Below, piece by piece: positions 14,418 through 17,903 of a DNA stretch of 17,903 nt; position 1 is the first letter of the stretch; the number at the start of each line of letters is the position of its first letter. Under the pieces are notes generated by a model. The model did no database searches. It had not been told where the DNA came from and saw nothing but the letters and a program-made list of their open reading frames with translations. The stretch spans positions 1-17,903 of the forward strand of contig JAEYHP010000099.1 of NCBI GenBank assembly GCA_023409435.1, read 5' to 3'. The position numbers were made by a program, and so were the translations under genes. Origin of the DNA: Bacillota bacterium. GTDB taxonomy: Bacteria > Bacillota > Clostridia > Christensenellales > CAG-138.

Positions 14418-14586
14418 TGCATGCACCCAAATGACATTTGAGGTATTCTATTAAAAGCGAGACAAGATCACGCAATCCTCTCTAAGGCAGGGAGCGGAAG
14501 AAAGCGCCACTGCGCGTCCTCCCGGGACACGGCTCGGACACCAGGCCTGCGGGCCGTCGCAACACGGCGCAACCATCTTTTAGAGA
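14418..14586. other. Convergent spacer with a GC-rich structured segment
   Basis: This 169-base gap separates the ends of the MFS gene (plus) and the second kinase gene (minus). The part from about 14488 to 14576 is unusually GC-rich. It can form GGGAG (14490-14494) with CTCCC (14519-14523) enclosing GCGC-CACT-GCGC (14504-14515). A further CGGCTCG...CGGGCCG pairing includes a G-U pair. There is no coding potential and no clear T-run on either strand, so a standard bidirectional terminator is not proven. I recognise no known RNA family. Confidence 0.4.
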
Positions 14587-16194
14587 CTATTTGCCGCTGA
14601 ATGCTTCCGCCGCCGCCCGTTCAACCGGAAGGCACGCTTTATATTTTTCAAGAAACGCCGCAAACCCCGCCGCGCCCGCAGCTTCCGGCTCCACTGTCCG
14701 GCATCCGGCATCAGCAAATATAGGGGAGAGAAAGTCGGCAAGCCCTTTCCCTGTATTGCTCTTCATGTACATCGCAAGTATCGCCATGCCCCACGGCCCG
14801 CCTTCGCTGGCTGTGGATATGACGCTGACCGGCGTCATCAGCACCCCGGCCATGACCCGCTGGCCCACCTCGGGGACAATGAAAAAGCCTCCGTGCCCCG
14901 TGACCGAATTGAGCCTGACGTTTTCCCTGAACAGGATGTCCATACCTATCCTCAGTACGGCGCATGCCGAGAAAAGATGTGTCCGCATAAAATTCGGCAG
15001 GTTGAGCTTTGCTTCAGGCAGGCGCATAAACAGCGGGCTGCCATATTCAAATCCCGTAATATGTTCGCCGGAGATGTAATTGAAGCTCATCAGCCCGCCG
15101 CAATCCGCATCGCCCCGAAGTGCGCTCTTATAAAGGGTGCCGTAAAGATGATCCGTATCAAATTCCGCCCCCAGCGCTTTTGCGGCGTCGCCTAAGAGCC
15201 TTACCCACGCGTCTATGTCGCCCAAAAAGTTGTTGCAGTGCACCATCGCCACAGGATCGCCCGAAGGTGTAGCAACCATATCGACTTCCGGGTATACCTT
15301 TGATAACGGCTTTTCGAGCACGGCCATGGCGAATACGCTCGTACCTGCGCTGATATTGCCCGTAAGTTTCCTCACGCTGTTCGTCGCCACCATTCCGGTG
15401 CCCGCATCCCCTTCGGGAGGGCACATGGGTATCCCCGCCCTAAGCGTACCCGACGGATCAAGAAGCTTAGCGCCTTCTTCGGTAAGCGTCCCGGCACATT
15501 CACCGGCAGGCAAAATCTTAGGCAGAATATCGGCAAGCTTCCATGCAAACCCCTTGTCTGCAACCAAGACATCAAAAGCGGCCAGCATCCGGCTGTCATA
15601 CTGCCGCTCGGCAAAGTTGATCGGGAACATACCTGACGCGTCTCCAATGCCAAGTATCTTCTGCCCTGTCAGCTGCCAGTGGATATAGCCCGCGAGCGTC
15701 GTCATATAGCTGATTTGACTGATATGCTCCTCGCCGTTCAATATGGTCTGGTACAGGTGCGCAATGCTCCAGCGCTGAGGGATATTGAACCCGAACAGCT
15801 CCGAGAGTTTTTCCGCAGCCTCACCCGTGCACGTATTGCGCCAGGTGCGAAAAGGCGTTAATAGTCGGTCATGCTGATCGAGCGCCAGATAGCCGTGCAT
15901 CATTGCGGATATCCCGATCGCTCCGATGTTTTTCAGCATTGTTCCGTATCTTCCATAAACATCAACCGCGAGCCTTACATAACAGTTCCGGATACCTTTC
16001 CAGATATCATCCAACGCGTACGTCCATAACCCGTTTTCGAACCGGCTTTCCCATGTATGGCTGCCGGACGCAATCTGATTGTGGGCGCTGTCCACTAGCA
16101 CCGCCTTTATGCGGGTGGATCCAAGCTCAATGCCGAGCGCTATATTGCCCGCTTCGATGTCCGATTGTATCGTGTCCTGCACAATTTGTCCCAT
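14587..16194 (-). CDS. FGGY-family carbohydrate kinase, ribulokinase-like clostridial type
   Basis: This cytoplasmic sugar kinase has 535 residues, longer than the first kinase and clearly a different subgroup. GIELGSTRIKAVLVD (about 21-35) is the N-terminal phosphate motif. GISAMMHGYLALD, the central CPPEGDAGTGMVATNS and GNISAGTSVFAM form the active-site region, with the Asp of GDAG a candidate base. It resembles the Firmicutes group that includes the alternative L-ribulokinase (AraK) of Clostridium acetobutylicum as I remember it, so a ketopentose such as L-ribulose is a plausible substrate. Certainty is moderate. A TTG at 16200 extends the frame by two codons, but AAGGAA is 6 bases before ATG 16194 and directly abuts the TTG, so 16194 is chosen. 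It is the last gene of the leftward set, 59 bases after the YjfF-like permease gene. Confidence 0.88.
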   Translation of the reverse strand: MGQIVQDTIQSDIEAGNIALGIELGSTRIKAVLVDSAHNQIASGSHTWESRFENGLWTYALDDIWKGIRNCYVRLAVDVYGRYGTMLKNIGAIGISAMMHGYLALDQHDRLLTPFRTWRNTCTGEAAEKLSELFGFNIPQRWSIAHLYQTILNGEEHISQISYMTTLAGYIHWQLTGQKILGIGDASGMFPINFAERQYDSRMLAAFDVLVADKGFAWKLADILPKILPAGECAGTLTEEGAKLLDPSGTLRAGIPMCPPEGDAGTGMVATNSVRKLTGNISAGTSVFAMAVLEKPLSKVYPEVDMVATPSGDPVAMVHCNNFLGDIDAWVRLLGDAAKALGAEFDTDHLYGTLYKSALRGDADCGGLMSFNYISGEHITGFEYGSPLFMRLPEAKLNLPNFMRTHLFSACAVLRIGMDILFRENVRLNSVTGHGGFFIVPEVGQRVMAGVLMTPVSVISTASEGGPWGMAILAMYMKSNTGKGLADFLSPIFADAGCRTVEPEAAGAAGFAAFLEKYKACLPVERAAAEAFSGK

Positions 16195-16253
16195 ATGCAA
16201 TTCCTTTCGCCCAAAAATTCAGATCATAACGCGTATGCAGGATCGCTTTAGCG

Positions 16254-17360
16254 CTATGTTGATAAATCCTTTGCGTCCCTTTTGATCTTCATCCATTCCG
16301 GCAGCAGCTTCAAGCCACCCTTCTCACGAAGCGCAAGAATGATACTCTGAAGCAAAATAAAGAAGCAAAGCATAAGCCCGGTGGTAATGCTCTGCCAATA
16401 TGGCTCCCTAAGCCCCGAAGCAATCACAATATTGTTGATCGTCTTTAAAGAAAGCATCCCAAAAAGCGTACCGATTACATTCCCAACGCCGCCGGTTAAC
16501 AATGCCCCGCCGATAATGGCGGATGCAATCGCCTGCATTTCTGCGGCGGTAGCGTTGGAAGCGTTTCCTGCCCCCGTATGCAGCAGATAGACATAACCGC
16601 CGATTCCGGATAACAGCCCGCACAACAAATAGGAATAGAATTTTGTCTGTTTTACATGAATGCCGAGCATTAACGCGCTCTGGCTGTTGCCGCCCACCGC
16701 ATAGAGGTTGCGCCCGAATCGCGTCCATTTCAGAATTACAAATACAGAGAATACGATAGCTATTGCTATTATTACGCCGAGCTCAATTTTGGCGGGAATA
16801 AAATTGCCGGTTTTTCCATAAGAACCGATACCCGGAATAACGATACGAAATTGCTTAAGGGCGACAAAGGCCTCGTGCTCCGCTGTGCGCGGAACGGCGC
16901 TGACTATGGTCGTCATGCCTTTTGCAAAGAACATCCCCGCTAAAGTGATAATAAAGGGCTGTATCTCCAAATATGAGATCAGCATTCCCTGAATCAGTCC
17001 GAACGCTATCCCTATCCCCAAGGCAAGGCCCACCGAGCCGATTACGCTTCCGCCATGGTCATCCAGATAAACAACGCAAGCCATGGTCACCAGCGCAGTG
17101 ATGCCGCCCACCGAAATATCTATGCCGCCCGCTATCATGACGATAGTCAGTCCGCAGGAAATCACAATCAAAAACGCATTGTTATTGAAAACATCAAGAA
17201 ACTGCTGAGGATTTAAAAAACCGCCACCCCAGACAATCATGGCGAGCACATACATGCCAATGAAGATATAAACCGTTATGGTCAGGAGCAAATTGGTGTT
17301 GGAAATTGGCTCCCCCTTTTTCCCCGGTATCCCGGCAAATACACCTCTGTTGCTGGTCAT
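16254..17360 (-). CDS. Sugar ABC transporter permease, YjfF-like
   Basis: This is a membrane subunit of a second ribose-type ABC importer, with 368 residues. A hydrophilic N-terminus of about 20 residues precedes the first membrane segment (LLLTITVYIFIGMYVLAM). AGGIDISVGGITALV and the stretches PFIITLAGMFFAKG and AIASAIIGGALLTGGVGN closely match E. coli YjfF as I remember it. YjfF pairs with YtfT in a galactofuranose importer; here arabinofuranose or another pentose would fit the neighbouring kinase equally well. It starts at 17360 through an ATGA overlap with the upstream permease gene, which implies coupled translation. The matching binding protein and ATPase are not in the window and probably lie beyond the right edge. 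Confidence 0.93.
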   Translation of the reverse strand: MTSNRGVFAGIPGKKGEPISNTNLLLTITVYIFIGMYVLAMIVWGGGFLNPQQFLDVFNNNAFLIVISCGLTIVMIAGGIDISVGGITALVTMACVVYLDDHGGSVIGSVGLALGIGIAFGLIQGMLISYLEIQPFIITLAGMFFAKGMTTIVSAVPRTAEHEAFVALKQFRIVIPGIGSYGKTGNFIPAKIELGVIIAIAIVFSVFVILKWTRFGRNLYAVGGNSQSALMLGIHVKQTKFYSYLLCGLLSGIGGYVYLLHTGAGNASNATAAEMQAIASAIIGGALLTGGVGNVIGTLFGMLSLKTINNIVIASGLREPYWQSITTGLMLCFFILLQSIILALREKGGLKLLPEWMKIKRDAKDLST

Positions 17361-17903
17361 ACTGCTAACTCTCCGTTTTCGTTGTCTTGCTTCGCTTTCG
17401 CCGATTTTTCAAACAGCCGATCGCGCAGCCAAAGGACATATCCTTTTACAATTGGCGAACCAATGACAACAATGGCGATAATAACCATTGCCTTATAGGC
17501 TTTGATCGCCGTCGAAGGAACCTTCATGGCATAAAGCGTAATCGTCAGCGCCTGGATGACGAATGCCCCTATCACCGAACCGGTCAAGCTGAATTTTCCG
17601 CCGGATAAAGCATTGCCCCCGATTGCGACTGCCAAAATAGCGTCCATTTCGATATCCAAAAGAATGGTCTCATGGTTGATAAGTCCTATTCTGCTCACAG
17701 CGATAGAGCCCGAAATAGCGGTGCAAACGCCAAGCATCATAAATGACAATAGCTTTATCCCAACAGCGTTGATTCCATTTAAGCGGGCCGATCTTTCGTT
17801 GATTCCCACCGCCTGCGTGTATAACCCGAGATTGGTGAACCGTAAGACAAGCGAAACCAACGCCCCGAATATCATTACGATGATAATGGGGGTAGGTATG
17901 GGG
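17357..17903 (-). CDS. Sugar ABC transporter permease, YtfT-like (N-terminus missing)
   Basis: This is the C-terminal 181 residues of a ribose-type ABC permease whose start lies beyond the right edge. The reading frame stays open to the last base and gives PIPTPIIIV before the first internal Met at 17875, so that Met is not the true start. The region TQAVGINERSARLNGIN, the long segment MDAILAVAIGGNALSGGKFS and the membrane segments after it fit the YtfT/RbsC group. The C-terminal tail is charged and cytoplasmic. Its stop overlaps the start of the YjfF-like gene by 4 bases. The two should form one heterodimeric channel, distinct from the central importer. Confidence 0.9.
   Translation of the reverse strand, partial: PIPTPIIIVMIFGALVSLVLRFTNLGLYTQAVGINERSARLNGINAVGIKLLSFMMLGVCTAISGSIAVSRIGLINHETILLDIEMDAILAVAIGGNALSGGKFSLTGSVIGAFVIQALTITLYAMKVPSTAIKAYKAMVIIAIVVIGSPIVKGYVLWLRDRLFEKSAKAKQDNENGELAV

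Noticed and set aside
16195..16200. TTG start for the second FGGY kinase
   Set aside because: The Shine-Dalgarno sequence directly abuts the TTG, whereas ATG 16194 has a normal 6-base spacing.

Overview
The window most likely comes from an anaerobic Gram-positive bacterium of the Clostridia/Firmicutes type. The support is a purine-rich Shine-Dalgarno sequence 5-10 bases before almost every gene, AT-rich spacers between GC-richer genes, a TTGACA-N17-TAATAT promoter with an extended -10, a lipoprotein-type sugar-binding protein, and family resemblance of the products. I cannot name the species. Nearly everything here takes up and processes sugars.

Left arm, minus strand (1-3143): a LacI-family regulator is followed by an FGGY kinase that resembles L-xylulose kinase (LyxK). 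After a Rho-independent terminator comes a truncated AraD/UlaF-type L-ribulose-5-phosphate 4-epimerase that runs off the left edge. A 632-base AT-rich divergent control region (3144-3775) follows. It holds a very good sigma-A promoter firing rightwards, several palindromes and AATTTCAA repeats, and a long leader.

Central operon, plus strand (3776-13142): small cupin, Old Yellow Enzyme-like flavoprotein with a C-terminal Cys cluster, aldo/keto reductase, L-rhamnose isomerase (RhaA), an ASRT-family protein (relative of the Anabaena sensory rhodopsin transducer, with no rhodopsin in view), then a complete ribose-type ABC importer (lipoprotein, double ATPase, two permeases). Hairpins separate the binding-protein gene from the ATPase gene, and an intrinsic terminator closes the importer. 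An MFS transporter (13233-14417) follows.

Right arm, minus strand (14587-17903): a second and different sugar locus converges on the first. It has two YtfT/YjfF-like ABC permeases (the first cut by the right edge) and a second FGGY kinase of a ribulokinase-like clostridial type.

Working model: the two divergent transcripts form one pathway. RhaA-type isomerases also interconvert L-lyxose and L-xylulose; a LyxK-type kinase makes L-xylulose 5-phosphate; and an AraD/UlaF enzyme delivers D-xylulose 5-phosphate, provided a UlaE-like 3-epimerase is encoded nearby. No rhamnulokinase or rhamnulose-1-phosphate aldolase is visible, so a plain L-rhamnose pathway is not supported. The cupin, flavoprotein and aldo/keto reductase suggest an extra redox or isomerisation step on a modified sugar, and the ASRT protein is a candidate intracellular sugar sensor. 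The substrate is an inference and is not shown by the sequence.
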